From Arcanobacterium sp. S3PF19 (GTDB lineage: Bacteria; Actinomycetota; Actinomycetes; Actinomycetales; Actinomycetaceae), in assembly GCF_000758825.1 (NCBI RefSeq), contig NZ_JRMX01000005.1, positions 1 through 64,000 on the forward strand: DNA of 64,000 bases, in the 5' to 3' direction. Both the position numbers and the translations under genes were made by a program. Positions within the stretch are counted from its first letter, which is position 1. Each line of letters opens with the position of its first letter. Below the pieces are notes generated by a model, which saw nothing but the letters and a program-made list of their open reading frames with translations, ran no database searches and was not told the DNA's origin. Below, in pieces: positions 27,392 to 36,438 of the stretch.

Positions 27392-28518
27392 AGATCGGAA
27401 TTGCGTGCGGTTATTCCTGGGACGTGCCCGGCGGCGTGCAGATTCACGTGCGCGACCTGGCACGGGAACTCATTTCCCGGGGCCATGAAGTCAGTGTGCT
27501 TGCTCCCTCGGGGAAAAAACCGGAAGAGTTGGAGCCTTTTGTCTTTCCGGTCGGGCGGGCAATCCCGATCCGCTACAACGGCTCGGTAGCCAGGATTGCG
27601 TTCGGCGCAAAAGTCAACCGCCGCGTGCGCATGTGGCTGAATGCCGGAGATTTTGACGTGCTGCACGTCCACGAACCTTTTACGCCCTCGGCGTCAATGC
27701 TGGCGCTGATGAACGCAAAATGCCCGGTGGTGTCCACCTTTCACACGGCAGGGGATAAATTTCTTGCCCTTTCGCTTACCGCACCTTTGATTGTGCCGCT
27801 GCTGGATAAAATTCAGGCCCGGATTGCGGTTTCCGAAGAGGCGCGCCGAACCGCGGTGCAGCATTTCGGCGCAGACGCATGGGTGATTCCCAACGGCGTG
27901 AAAATTTCCGGTCTTCTTTCGGAGAAAAAAGACCCCCGTTTTGCCGGCACCGCCGGCGCCCCGACGCTTGCTTTTCTGGGGAGAATTGACGAACCGCGCA
28001 AAGGTCTGCATCTGGTTGCGAAAGCTTTTCCGAAAATAGCGGAAAAGTTCCCGCGGGCAAAATTATTCGTGGCGGGAAGAGGGGATATTGCCAAAGCCGG
28101 GAAACTCTTTGGGCCCCTGGGCGCACAGACGGAATTTTTGGGTGCCGTCTCCGATTCGCAAAAGGCCGCCCTGCTGGGAAGCGCGGATCTGTATCTGGCG
28201 CCGAACACCGGCGGGGAATCCTTTGGGATTATTCTTGTGGAGGCGATGGCGGCCGGAGCGGCAATTGTGGCGTCGGACATTCCGGCTTTCCGTGCCGTGC
28301 TGGAAAACGGCAGATACGGTCTGCATTTTCGCAATGAAGATCCGCAGGACTTGGCAGATACCGTGATTGCGGCCCTGGAACAGCCGCAATTGCGCGAAAA
28401 GCTTTCTTCGGAGGCCAATTCCCATGCGTGGAAATACGACTGGTCGTCCGTGGCGACGCAGATTCTGCGCGTGTACGAAACCGCGCGTAAAATTTACGGG
28501 CCGAAGGAGTGCGCGTGA
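27388..28518 (+). CDS. pimA: Phosphatidyl-myo-inositol alpha-mannosyltransferase PimA
   Basis: This 376-residue GT4 glycosyltransferase transfers mannose from GDP-mannose to phosphatidylinositol, the first PIM step. The N-terminus GYSWDVPGGVQIHVRDLA is the PimA donor/acceptor signature, and the C-terminal Rossmann domain shows GRIDEPRKGL and the EX7E motif in GESFGIILVEAMAAG. The GTG start overlaps the acyltransferase stop (GTGA); longer in-frame starts fall inside that gene. It is also joined by a GTGA overlap to the next gene, giving a chain pgsA-patA-pimA-hypothetical of consecutive 4-base overlaps. Confidence 0.93.
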   Translation: MKIGIACGYSWDVPGGVQIHVRDLARELISRGHEVSVLAPSGKKPEELEPFVFPVGRAIPIRYNGSVARIAFGAKVNRRVRMWLNAGDFDVLHVHEPFTPSASMLALMNAKCPVVSTFHTAGDKFLALSLTAPLIVPLLDKIQARIAVSEEARRTAVQHFGADAWVIPNGVKISGLLSEKKDPRFAGTAGAPTLAFLGRIDEPRKGLHLVAKAFPKIAEKFPRAKLFVAGRGDIAKAGKLFGPLGAQTEFLGAVSDSQKAALLGSADLYLAPNTGGESFGIILVEAMAAGAAIVASDIPAFRAVLENGRYGLHFRNEDPQDLADTVIAALEQPQLREKLSSEANSHAWKYDWSSVATQILRVYETARKIYGPKECA

Positions 28519-29099
28519 CGGTGAAAGTTCTTGTTTTGGCGGTTTTTCTGCTGTGTGCGCTGTTTGCGCTCAGTGCCGCGGTGCGGGCGAGGAAACTTAC
28601 CTATCTGCACACAACGGTGCTGAAAAGCAGAATTCTGACGGAGGCGGCGCTGGCCGCCAGAGCCGCCGCGGCACGCAGGTGCGCAAAAATACCGGAGCTG
28701 AACGCGGAAAATGCCCGGCTGCTGGACGAGACCGCTGCCGCCGCCGCGCAGCTTGCGGGGATCGGGCTGTGTGCGGATAATTTGGCGCAGGTGAGCGGGG
28801 AAAAACTTTTTTCCCCGGCAGATCCCGAAGAGTGCGAACGGCGTCTGCTTGCCGAATCGGAGCTTTCGCGCGTAATCCGCCGGGTTATAGATCCCCTGGA
28901 GGCAAAAACACTGAGCGCGGCGTCCGCGCGCGAAATTGCCGCACTTGCCGAAAAACGCGAAGATCTGCGGATGATCCGCAGATTCCACAACATACACGTC
29001 ACTCAGGCACGCCGCGTGCACGCCACGCCGACGGCACGCATATTCCGTCTTGCGGGATCTGTGCAGATGCCGAAAACCGTTGATCTGGATGACCGCTGA
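28515..29099 (+). CDS. Small membrane-anchored coiled-coil protein of unknown function
   Basis: This 194-residue protein has one N-terminal membrane segment (about 3-22) followed by an Ala/Arg/Glu-rich helical region of alternating charge (about 28-165) typical of an extended or coiled-coil cytosolic domain, resembling LemA-like layout but without a clear family match. The GTG at 28515 overlaps the pimA stop (GTGA) and has AGGAG five bases upstream. Translational coupling to pimA suggests a role at the membrane alongside PIM synthesis; this is inference. The pdx genes found near here in several actinobacteria are absent. Confidence 0.65.
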   Translation: MTVKVLVLAVFLLCALFALSAAVRARKLTYLHTTVLKSRILTEAALAARAAAARRCAKIPELNAENARLLDETAAAAAQLAGIGLCADNLAQVSGEKLFSPADPEECERRLLAESELSRVIRRVIDPLEAKTLSAASAREIAALAEKREDLRMIRRFHNIHVTQARRVHATPTARIFRLAGSVQMPKTVDLDDR

Positions 29100-29130
29100 A
29101 AACAGGAACGGGGAAAGACGGGGACGGAAA

Positions 29131-29718
29131 ATGAGCGAAGAACGCAGCGAAACGGATCTGACGGCCGCTGCCGCCCGCGATGTGGCCGGGAACTGGCCCG
29201 TGGATGCCGACGGCTACCCGCACAGGCAGGCGGCGCGGGTGGTTCTGCTGGATCCATGCGACCGCTGTTTTCTGATTTTCGGCCATGACTACGCCGATAG
29301 GAATCACTGCTGGTGGTTCACTGTCGGAGGCGGGATGGAAAACGGGGAGAGTCTGCGCGAAACGGCTGTGCGCGAACTTGCCGAGGAAACCGGGCTGTCC
29401 GTGTCTGTCAGCCGGCTTACCGGTCCGGTGCTTCTGCGCCGCTGCACGTTTAATTTCGTTCGCGAGGTGCGTAAACAGGACGAAACATATTTTCTGCTGC
29501 GTGTTACGCAAAATGAGGCGGATCTGCTGCTGAAGGGGAAAAACAGAAATCTGACCTATCTGGAAAAGCACGTGCTCGACGAATACAGATGGTGGACCTT
29601 TGCGCAGATGAACCGGGCGCAGGCTGCCGGAACCGTTATTTATCCGCCCGGCCTGGCGCGGATGTGTGCGCACTGGGCGCGGGGATGGGACGGAAAAACA
29701 CGGGAAATCACGCAATAA
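29131..29718 (+). CDS. Nudix hydrolase
   Basis: This 195-residue protein contains a complete Nudix box with Gly67, Glu73, Arg81-Glu82, Glu85-Glu86 and Gly88 (GGGMENGES...RELAEETGL), the metal-binding signature for hydrolysis of nucleoside diphosphates linked to X. The substrate is unknown. I chose the ATG at 29131, preceded by a purine-rich GGGGACGGAAA; an in-frame ATG at 29089 overlaps the previous gene but has no ribosome binding site. A Nudix gene in the pimA-yebC interval is common in actinobacteria. Confidence 0.87.
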   Translation: MSEERSETDLTAAAARDVAGNWPVDADGYPHRQAARVVLLDPCDRCFLIFGHDYADRNHCWWFTVGGGMENGESLRETAVRELAEETGLSVSVSRLTGPVLLRRCTFNFVREVRKQDETYFLLRVTQNEADLLLKGKNRNLTYLEKHVLDEYRWWTFAQMNRAQAAGTVIYPPGLARMCAHWARGWDGKTREITQ

Positions 29719-29741
29719 CCGCCAAAGGGCGAAACCCGGCG

Positions 29742-29779
29742 GGGAAAACTTTTCCCGGGGCCGGAAAAGACTGTAAAAT
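29742..29779 (+). promoter_or_regulatory. Promoter region of yebC with inverted repeat
   Basis: TGTAAAAT at 29772-29779 is a good -10 with TG dinucleotide, 36 bases before the yebC start. GGGAAAA-C-TTTTCCC at 29742-29756 is a perfect inverted repeat that covers the -35 position. Confidence 0.45.
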
Positions 29780-29814
29780 AAGTAGGACTTAAAGAGAAAT
29801 TTGAAGGAGAACCT

Positions 29815-30576
29815 GTGTCGGGACATTCCAAGTGGGCCACCACAAAGCATAAGAAAGCAGCGATTGACGCAAAACGCGGAAAGCTTTTTGCCCGTCTGAT
29901 CAAGAATATCGAAGTTGCGGCACGTACGGGAGGTCCGGATCCCGCCGGAAACCCGACTCTGTTTGATGCGGTGCAGAAAGCAAAAAAGAATTCCGTGCCG
30001 AGCGACAACATCGACAGGGCACTGAAGCGTGCTTCGGGCGAAGGGCAGGACGGCGTCATATATGAAAACATCATGTATGAAGGCTATGCTTCCGGCGGTG
30101 TGGCGGTGCTGATCGAGTGTCTGACGGATAACCGCAACCGCGCCGCTTCCGATGTGCGCGTGGCCCTGACACGCAACGGCGGTACGCTTGCCGACCCGGG
30201 TTCGGTGTCTTATATGTTTGCCCGCCGCGGTGTGGTGGAAGTGCCCAAGGCCGACGGTGTGGACGAAGACTCGATTCTGCTGGCCGTGCTGGACGCGGGT
30301 GCGGAAGAAGTAAACGACGAAGGCGATGTGTTTGAGGTGATGTCGGCGCCCAATGACGTGGTTGCCGTGCGCAGCGCCCTGATGGATGCGGGAATCGACT
30401 ACAATTCCGCGGAAGTTCAGTTTGTGCCCTCGGTGAAGGTGGCCGTCGACAAAGACGGTGCGCAGAAGGTGCTGAAAGTACTCGACGCGCTCGACGATCT
30501 GGACGACATTCAGAATGTCTATTCCAACGTTGATATTCCGGCCGCCGTGATGGAAGAACTGGAAGCGGAAGACTGA
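29815..30576 (+). CDS. yebC: YebC/PmpR-family protein
   Basis: This 253-residue protein matches the YebC family over its full length, beginning [21 protein letters not shown]. Family members bind DNA or act on the ribosome; recent work links one YebC branch to relief of stalling at proline stretches. It sits directly upstream of ruvCAB, the standard arrangement. The GTG start has AAGGAG seven bases upstream. One base separates its stop from the ruvC start. Confidence 0.95.
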   Translation: MSGHSKWATTKHKKAAIDAKRGKLFARLIKNIEVAARTGGPDPAGNPTLFDAVQKAKKNSVPSDNIDRALKRASGEGQDGVIYENIMYEGYASGGVAVLIECLTDNRNRAASDVRVALTRNGGTLADPGSVSYMFARRGVVEVPKADGVDEDSILLAVLDAGAEEVNDEGDVFEVMSAPNDVVAVRSALMDAGIDYNSAEVQFVPSVKVAVDKDGAQKVLKVLDALDDLDDIQNVYSNVDIPAAVMEELEAED

Positions 30577-30577
30577 T

Positions 30578-31201
30578 TTGCGGATTCTCGGCGTTGATCC
30601 CGGTCTCACCCGATGCGGTCTTGGAGTTATCGAATTCTCCGGGGGGCGTCGGGTGAAACTTATTGACGTCTCGGTTGCGCGTTCCAAAGCCGAATTGCCC
30701 CCGCAGCAGCGTCTGCTGCTTATTTACAACAAACTTGTCGAGACAATGTGTCTTATGCGCCCGGATGCCGTTGCCGTGGAGCGTGTATTTGCCAAAGACA
30801 ACGTGCTCTCCGTGACTTCCACCGCCCAGGTTGCGGGACTGGCAATGCTGTGTGCCGCACAGCGTTCCCTGCCGGTGGCGCTGTATTCCCCGACCGAGGT
30901 GAAGGCCGCGGTATGCGGTAACGGGCGGGCGGAAAAGTCGCAGGTGCAGCTGATGGTGCAGCGGATTCTGAAAATGGATGCTCCCGCCAAACCCGCCGAC
31001 GCGGCCGATTCGCTGGCGATTGCCATCTGCCACGCATGGAAAGGAGTGCTTCTCGGGCGCGAAACTTCCCGTGCGCAGCACGGAGGGGCAAATATGCTCC
31101 CGCGCGCCGAGGGTCCGGATCTGACACCGGCGCAGAAAATGTGGGCGCGGGCACAGCGGGAGAATGCCTGCAGAGGTGCAGTGAGGCGACATTCCCGGTA
31201 A
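30578..31201 (+). CDS. ruvC: Crossover junction endodeoxyribonuclease RuvC
   Basis: This 207-residue Holliday-junction resolvase begins RILGVDPGLTRCGLGVIE, with the first catalytic Asp in VDPG; further acidic residues occur in VAVERVF and in DAADSLAIAICHA near residues 138-150. The start is TTG, just one base after yebC, with a purine-rich region inside yebC serving as binding site. About 25 residues after the core are basic. It probably shares the yebC transcript, while ruvAB has its own promoter downstream. Confidence 0.95.
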   Translation: MRILGVDPGLTRCGLGVIEFSGGRRVKLIDVSVARSKAELPPQQRLLLIYNKLVETMCLMRPDAVAVERVFAKDNVLSVTSTAQVAGLAMLCAAQRSLPVALYSPTEVKAAVCGNGRAEKSQVQLMVQRILKMDAPAKPADAADSLAIAICHAWKGVLLGRETSRAQHGGANMLPRAEGPDLTPAQKMWARAQRENACRGAVRRHSR

Positions 31202-31213
31202 ATTGCGTTAAAC

Positions 31214-31241
31214 TTAACTTAAAACATCTGTTCGATATTAT
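31214..31241 (+). promoter_or_regulatory. ruvAB promoter with LexA-type SOS box
   Basis: TAAAACATCTGTTCGA at 31220-31235 matches the actinobacterial/Bacillus-type LexA consensus TCGAAC-N4-GTTCGA at 10 of 12 defined positions. It lies exactly between TTAACT (31214-31219, -35) and TATTAT (31236-31241, -10), so LexA binding would block this promoter. ruvAB is a classic SOS operon. Confidence 0.75.
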
Positions 31242-31314
31242 TGTCTGTTACGGGTACGGATCGGACGGCGGTCTATGGGCAGTAAAAGACGGACAGCGGG
31301 TATAAGGGGGTAAG

Positions 31315-31908
31315 GTGATATCTTCGCTGACGGGACGGGTGCTTTCGCGCAATGCTTCCTCTGCGGTAATTGAAGTCGGGGGGATAGGTTTTTGCGTGTT
31401 CGCCACTGCCGATACGCTAAGCACGCTCACCGAGGGGGAGTCGGTAACGCTGCCGACCGTGCTGGTTGTGAAGGAAGATTCCCTTACGCTTTACGGTTTT
31501 GCCGACGCCGAGGAACGCAGCGTATTTGAAGTTCTGACCGGCATCTCCGGTATCGGACCGCGCATCGCCCTCGCGGTTCTGACCGTGTTTTCCCCCGACG
31601 GACTGCGGGCGGTGCTTGCGGCAAAAAACGAGAAAGAGCTTACCCGCGTGCCCGGGATAGGGATTAAAGGCGCCCGGCGTATGATTCTGGAAATCGGAGA
31701 CAGGCTCGGTCCGGGAAGCCTATCCGCTCCGAAAGTGTCTCCCGCCGCTCCCGGCGCGGAAAACGATGTGGTACAGGCGTTGGTTAACCTCGGCTGGAAC
31801 GAACGTGACGCGCAGCAGGCATACGGGCAGGCGGCGCAAAACATTCCTGCCGGCACTGCCGCACAGCTGCTGCGCGGCGCCCTGCAGATTTTGGGAAGTC
31901 GGATGTAA
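31315..31908 (+). CDS. ruvA: Holliday junction branch-migration protein RuvA
   Basis: This 197-residue protein binds Holliday junctions and loads the RuvB helicase. Domain I starts MISSLTGRVLS; domain II contains helix-hairpin-helix motifs (LTGISGIGPRIALAVL and LTRVPGIGIKGARRMILE); the C-terminal domain III (about 150-197) contacts RuvB. The GTG start has AAGGGGG four bases upstream. It begins 113 bases after ruvC with its own LexA-box promoter, and its stop is directly followed by the ruvB start. Confidence 0.96.
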   Translation: MISSLTGRVLSRNASSAVIEVGGIGFCVFATADTLSTLTEGESVTLPTVLVVKEDSLTLYGFADAEERSVFEVLTGISGIGPRIALAVLTVFSPDGLRAVLAAKNEKELTRVPGIGIKGARRMILEIGDRLGPGSLSAPKVSPAAPGAENDVVQALVNLGWNERDAQQAYGQAAQNIPAGTAAQLLRGALQILGSRM

Positions 31909-32934
31909 ATGATGGATGATTGGAACGTTACCGGTTTGGATGCGGGGGAAACGGAGCGTGCGCAGGAAGCGGCGCTGCGTCCGAAACATCTTACGGAATT
32001 TGTGGGGCAGACCGTGGTATGCAACCAGCTTTCACTGGTTTTGGATGCATCTGCGGCCCGGGGAGGAACACCGGATCATGTGCTGCTTGCCGGGCCGCCC
32101 GGTCTGGGCAAAACAACTCTGGCGATGATTATTGCCGGCGAAGCCGGCGGTTCGCTGCGTCTCACTTCCGGCCCGGCCATTCAGCATCCGGGGGATTTGG
32201 CGGCTGTTCTGTCTTCTCTGCAGGAAGGCGATGTGCTGTTTATCGACGAAATTCACCGTCTGGCGCGCACGGCCGAGGAAATGCTGTATTTGGCGATGGA
32301 AGATTTTCGCGTGGACGTGATGGTCGGGAAAGGGCCCGGCGCAACGTCCATTCCGCTTCCGCTGCCTGCGTTTACCGTGGTCGGGGCAACGACGCGCGCC
32401 GGTCTTCTGCCGGCTCCCCTGCGCGACCGTTTTGGTTTTACGGCGCATTTGGATTATTACGCGGTGCCCGAGCTGGCACAGATCGTGGAAAACAACGCGG
32501 TCAAATTGGATGCGCGGATCAGCGCCGACGCGGCTTTGGAAATAGCTTCGCGTTCCAGGGGAACACCCCGAATCGCCAACCGTCTTTTGCGCCGCGTGCA
32601 GGACTGGGCGCAGGTCCGCGGCACGGGAGTGTTGGATCTGGCCGCCGCAAGAGCCGCACTGGAAGTATTTGAAGTTGACGAATCCGGTTTGGACCGCCTC
32701 GACCGTGCCGTGCTGAACGCGGTTTGCACCCGCTTTGGCGGCGGTCCGGTAGGTTTGACCACGCTTGCCGTTTCGGTGGGGGAGGAACCGGAAACGGTGG
32801 AGACGGTCGCCGAACCCTATCTGGTACGGGAGGGATTTTTGGTCCGCACTCCCCGCGGACGTGTGGCGACACAGGCTGCATGGCGGCATTTGGGACTGGA
32901 AATGCCGGAAATGCCCGATACGCTTTTCAGTTAG
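31909..32934 (+). CDS. ruvB: Holliday junction ATP-dependent helicase RuvB
   Basis: This 341-residue AAA+ motor drives branch migration with RuvA. It shows Walker [10 protein letters not shown], Walker [10 protein letters not shown], sensor 1 VVGATTRAG, the arginine-finger/sensor 2 segment [15 protein letters not shown] and the C-terminal winged helix (RTPRGRVAT). Two adjacent ATG codons (31909 and 31912) follow the ruvA TAA without a gap, so the exact first codon is uncertain by one residue. Confidence 0.97.
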   Translation: MMDDWNVTGLDAGETERAQEAALRPKHLTEFVGQTVVCNQLSLVLDASAARGGTPDHVLLAGPPGLGKTTLAMIIAGEAGGSLRLTSGPAIQHPGDLAAVLSSLQEGDVLFIDEIHRLARTAEEMLYLAMEDFRVDVMVGKGPGATSIPLPLPAFTVVGATTRAGLLPAPLRDRFGFTAHLDYYAVPELAQIVENNAVKLDARISADAALEIASRSRGTPRIANRLLRRVQDWAQVRGTGVLDLAAARAALEVFEVDESGLDRLDRAVLNAVCTRFGGGPVGLTTLAVSVGEEPETVETVAEPYLVREGFLVRTPRGRVATQAAWRHLGLEMPEMPDTLFS

Positions 32935-32990
32935 GCCCAAAACGGGTAAAGTCTATTAGGTTGGAGTTATTTTCAGAAAATGGAGAGTCT

Positions 32991-33383
32991 ATGGATCCGA
33001 TTACTTTAATCGCTTTGGTCGTTGTTTTCGGCGGTATGCTTTTGTTTATGTCGCGCGCGGGGAAGAAGGCCCAGGCGCGGGCACGGGAAGAGAAGCAGTC
33101 GGCGCTGGTTGTCGGAAATAATGTGGTTACCGTAGGCGGATTTTTCGGACGGATTGTAGATATCGACGGGGATGCGGTTACTTTGGAATCGCCTTCCGGA
33201 GATGAAACCGTGTGGCTGAAAGACGCGATCCGCGGGCAGATGGATATCCCCTTTGCCGCCGTCAGCGAAGAAGAGGCAGCCGAGCTGGACCGGCAGGAAA
33301 ACGCGCGGGATGACTCGCAGCCGGCGGCGGAAAACGCAGCGGAGGGCGAATCCGATACCGAAAAAGAATCTGAAAATAACTAG
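32991..33383 (+). CDS. yajC: Preprotein translocase accessory subunit YajC
   Basis: This 130-residue protein has one N-terminal membrane helix (about 4-21, ITLIALVVVFGGMLLFM), the compact YajC domain (VVGNNVVTVGGFFGRIVDIDGD) and an acidic C-terminal tail (about 90-130) rich in Glu, Asp and Asn. YajC associates with SecDF at the Sec translocon. GGAGAG lies five bases before the ATG. It precedes secD by 39 bases and is the first of the Sec accessory genes that follow ruvB. Confidence 0.9.
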   Translation: MDPITLIALVVVFGGMLLFMSRAGKKAQARAREEKQSALVVGNNVVTVGGFFGRIVDIDGDAVTLESPSGDETVWLKDAIRGQMDIPFAAVSEEEAAELDRQENARDDSQPAAENAAEGESDTEKESENN

Positions 33384-33422
33384 TTCGCGGTTCGTCCGCA
33401 GTGAGAAGAAAAGATTAATCGC

Positions 33423-35303
33423 GTGTCTCGAAAAAGGGAAAAAAGAACTCGCACGCAGTCGGTGAAACGCATTCTGGTGTTGTTTGTGCTGATTGCGATG
33501 CTGCTCGGAACATTGGTTTACGCCGGGATAAAGACGAAAGAAAACCGATTTACCCCCGATTTGGCTCTTGATCTGGAAGGCGGTACCCAGCTTATTCTTA
33601 CGCCGGTAAGCACAGACGGATCACAGATCACACAGGATGATGTGAATCAGGCAATTGAGATCATCCGTCAGCGTGTGGATGCCTCGGGTGTGGCGGAAGC
33701 CGAAATTTCGGCCCAGGGCGGGCACAACATTGTTGTTGCCATTCCGGGTGCGCCCAAGAAAGAAACGCTTGATTTGGTGCGTACCTCCGCTGTTCTCAGA
33801 CTGCGGCCGGTTATCGGCGTGTTGGCTCCGAAAGCGGTTGATTCCAAGGCAATTGCGCAGATGAAAGCGGCAAAAGCCGGTGAAAAGGACGTGCAGAAGG
33901 CAGCTGCCTCCGCGCCGAAACTCACCTCGGCACAGATCGACCGGGAACTGACGGCGATCGTTGACGCAAACGGAAACGGAAAAGTGGATTCGAAGCCGGC
34001 TTCGGATCCGAAAAACGGTTCCGATCAGGCATGGATCACCGAACAGCTGATGTTTGACGCCTACAGACTGGACTGCGGTTCGAAAGCGGCACGCATTAAA
34101 GGAACATCGGACAATCCCAAGACGGGCATTGCCTCCTGCTCGAGCGACGGAAAAGTAAAGTATCTTCTCGGCCCCGCCGAAATTGAGGGCACGAATCTGA
34201 CGAAAGCCTCGTCGAATCTTGCCACCGACTCAAACGGCAATCCCTCCGGCGGATGGGCGGTAAGCATGCAGTTCGACGCGGCGGGAGCGAAAAAGTTTGC
34301 GGAAGTTACCGGCCGGATCTACAAGATGAAGAGCCCGCTCAATCAGTTTGCGATTGTGCTCGACGGGCAGGTAATCAGCGCGCCGGTGCCCAACGGTCCC
34401 ATCGTGGGCGGTCAGGCGCAGATCACGGGCAATTTCAAGGCCGCCGCCGCCGCGAGCCTGGCGAATCAGCTTTCCTTCGGTTCCCTTCCGCTGAATTTTG
34501 AAGTTCAGTCTGAGGAACAGATTTCCGCCACTCTCGGTTCGGAACAGCTTTACGCGGGTCTGGTTGCCGGTCTGATCGGTTTGATCGTTATTGTGCTTTA
34601 TATGCTCTGGCACTATCACGCGCTGGGCGTAATTTCGGTTCTTTCAATCATTTTGTCCACCGGTCTTTCCTACTTTGTGATCTGTCTGCTTTCGTGGGTG
34701 ATGGGGTACCGTCTTTCCATGGCAGGCGTGCTGGGAATGATTATTTCGATCGGTGTGACTGCCGATTCGTTCATTGTGTATTTTGAGCGTATACGCGACG
34801 AAATGCGTGACGGACGAAATGTGCCGGGAGCCATTTTCCACGGTTGGGAACGCGCAAAGCGTACGATTATTATTTCCGACTGCGTAAACCTGATTGCCTC
34901 CACCGTGCTGTTTATCCTCACAGTCGGTTCGGTTCGCGGATTTGCCTTTACCCTGGGCGTAACGACGGTCCTTGATCTGTTGGTTGTGATGATGTTTACC
35001 TATCCGCTGATGGAGCTGTTCGGCCATACCGACTTCTTCGGACAGGGACGGCGTTTCTCCGGACTGAACAGGGAAAAGCTGACAAAAACGCCGCTGTACC
35101 GCGGGCGCGGCCGAATCGCCGACCGCCGGGGCAGTGCGGATTACCCGGCAGGGAAAACCGCGGAAAACAGAGCATCCGGCAGTGATCTTTCCGATGCCGA
35201 AGATGCGCACCTCAGTCTTGCCGAACGGAAAGCAAAAGAACGCAGGGCGGAAAAAGCCGCGGCTTTGAAAGGCATGACGGACAAATCGGGAGGTACACGC
35301 TGA
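33423..35303 (+). CDS. secD: Protein translocase subunit SecD
   Basis: This 626-residue inner-membrane protein helps complete Sec-dependent export using the proton-motive force. It has a first membrane segment at about 16-35 followed by DLALDLEGGTQLIL, a large extracytoplasmic domain (about 40-375) and five further membrane segments with the conserved SIGVTADSFIVYFERIRDE loop. The external domain includes a Lys/Ala-rich insert (about 140-210), somewhat longer than in enteric SecD. The tail after the last helix is charged. The GTG start follows yajC closely; the stop overlaps secF (TGATG). Confidence 0.96.
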   Translation: MSRKREKRTRTQSVKRILVLFVLIAMLLGTLVYAGIKTKENRFTPDLALDLEGGTQLILTPVSTDGSQITQDDVNQAIEIIRQRVDASGVAEAEISAQGGHNIVVAIPGAPKKETLDLVRTSAVLRLRPVIGVLAPKAVDSKAIAQMKAAKAGEKDVQKAAASAPKLTSAQIDRELTAIVDANGNGKVDSKPASDPKNGSDQAWITEQLMFDAYRLDCGSKAARIKGTSDNPKTGIASCSSDGKVKYLLGPAEIEGTNLTKASSNLATDSNGNPSGGWAVSMQFDAAGAKKFAEVTGRIYKMKSPLNQFAIVLDGQVISAPVPNGPIVGGQAQITGNFKAAAAASLANQLSFGSLPLNFEVQSEEQISATLGSEQLYAGLVAGLIGLIVIVLYMLWHYHALGVISVLSIILSTGLSYFVICLLSWVMGYRLSMAGVLGMIISIGVTADSFIVYFERIRDEMRDGRNVPGAIFHGWERAKRTIIISDCVNLIASTVLFILTVGSVRGFAFTLGVTTVLDLLVVMMFTYPLMELFGHTDFFGQGRRFSGLNREKLTKTPLYRGRGRIADRRGSADYPAGKTAENRASGSDLSDAEDAHLSLAERKAKERRAEKAAALKGMTDKSGGTR

Positions 35304-36436
35304 TGTCTGTGTATTCGGTAGGAAATGATTTATATTCGGGAAAAAAGTCGTTTGCCATTATCGGAAAGCGAAAGATCTGGTTCGCGATTGCGGTTCTCGC
35401 AATTCTGCTTTCCCTGGTTTCCTTTGCGGTGAAAAGCCCCAATCTGGGAATTGAATTCCGCGGCGGATCCCAGTTTACCGTCAGCGGTACGGACAACACT
35501 TCCCAGAAACCCGCCGTGGATGTGGTAAAGAGTATCGGGAAAGACGATGCCCCGCGTGTTTCTTCGGTAGGCAGACGCGGAATGCGTGTCCAGACCGTGC
35601 GTCTGGACGACAGGCAGACCCAGCAGGTAAAGGAATCCCTGGCGAAAGAGTACCGGGTTCCCGTGAAAGACGTAACTTCCACGTATATCGGTCCGTCCTG
35701 GGGCCAGGACATCCTGAACAAGGCAATCCGCGCCATGATTGTCTTTATGGTTACCGTATCGATTGTTTTGGTGGCCTATTTCAGGTCGTGGACGATTGCA
35801 GTGGGCGCAATGGGCGCGTTAATGCACGATTTTGTGGTCACGCTCGGTATCTACTGGATTTTGGGACTGGAAATTACGCCGTCCACGATTATCGGAATTT
35901 TAACCATTCTCGGATACTCGCTCTACGATACCGTGGTTGTGTTCGACAAGGTGCGCGAAAACACGGTTTCTCTGCGTTCGCAGTCCCGCTATACATTTGA
36001 GGAATCGGCGAATCTTGCCATTAACCAGACACTGATCCGGTCTCTGAATACGTCTCTGACCGGTCTGTTCCCCGTAATTTCCGTGCTCTTGGTCGGAGTG
36101 GGCGTTTTCGGTGCGGATACCCTGCGTGATCTGGCTTTGGTGATGTTTATCGGAATGGTGCTTTCCACGCTGTCTTCAATATTTATTGCCGCTCCGCTTG
36201 CCGTTGCTTTGGGTGCGCGTAATGCGGACATCAAAGAACACACGCTGAAAGTGCGTCAGATACGTGCCGCACACTCAGGAGAATCCAACAATGCGGACGC
36301 CGGCGGCGCCGCGCAGGCGGAATCGGATATGCTGGCATATGCCGGTGTGGACGAGCGTGTCGCGGGCCGGCACTTGGGCAGCGCGGCGCAGCCGAAACGT
36401 CATTCACAGCAGAAGCGGAAGAATAAGAGGAAATAA
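35303..36436 (+). CDS. secF: Protein translocase subunit SecF
   Basis: This 377-residue partner of SecD has the GIEFRGGSQF motif after the first membrane segment, an extracytoplasmic P4 domain (about 55-130) and five C-terminal membrane helices including ILTILGYSLYDTVVVFDKVRE. Its ATG shares one base with the secD stop, indicating coupled translation and equal stoichiometry. The last 75 residues are a soluble charged tail ending KRKNKRK, typical of actinobacterial SecF. Confidence 0.96.
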   Translation: MSVYSVGNDLYSGKKSFAIIGKRKIWFAIAVLAILLSLVSFAVKSPNLGIEFRGGSQFTVSGTDNTSQKPAVDVVKSIGKDDAPRVSSVGRRGMRVQTVRLDDRQTQQVKESLAKEYRVPVKDVTSTYIGPSWGQDILNKAIRAMIVFMVTVSIVLVAYFRSWTIAVGAMGALMHDFVVTLGIYWILGLEITPSTIIGILTILGYSLYDTVVVFDKVRENTVSLRSQSRYTFEESANLAINQTLIRSLNTSLTGLFPVISVLLVGVGVFGADTLRDLALVMFIGMVLSTLSSIFIAAPLAVALGARNADIKEHTLKVRQIRAAHSGESNNADAGGAAQAESDMLAYAGVDERVAGRHLGSAAQPKRHSQQKRKNKRK

Positions 36437-36438
36437 TT

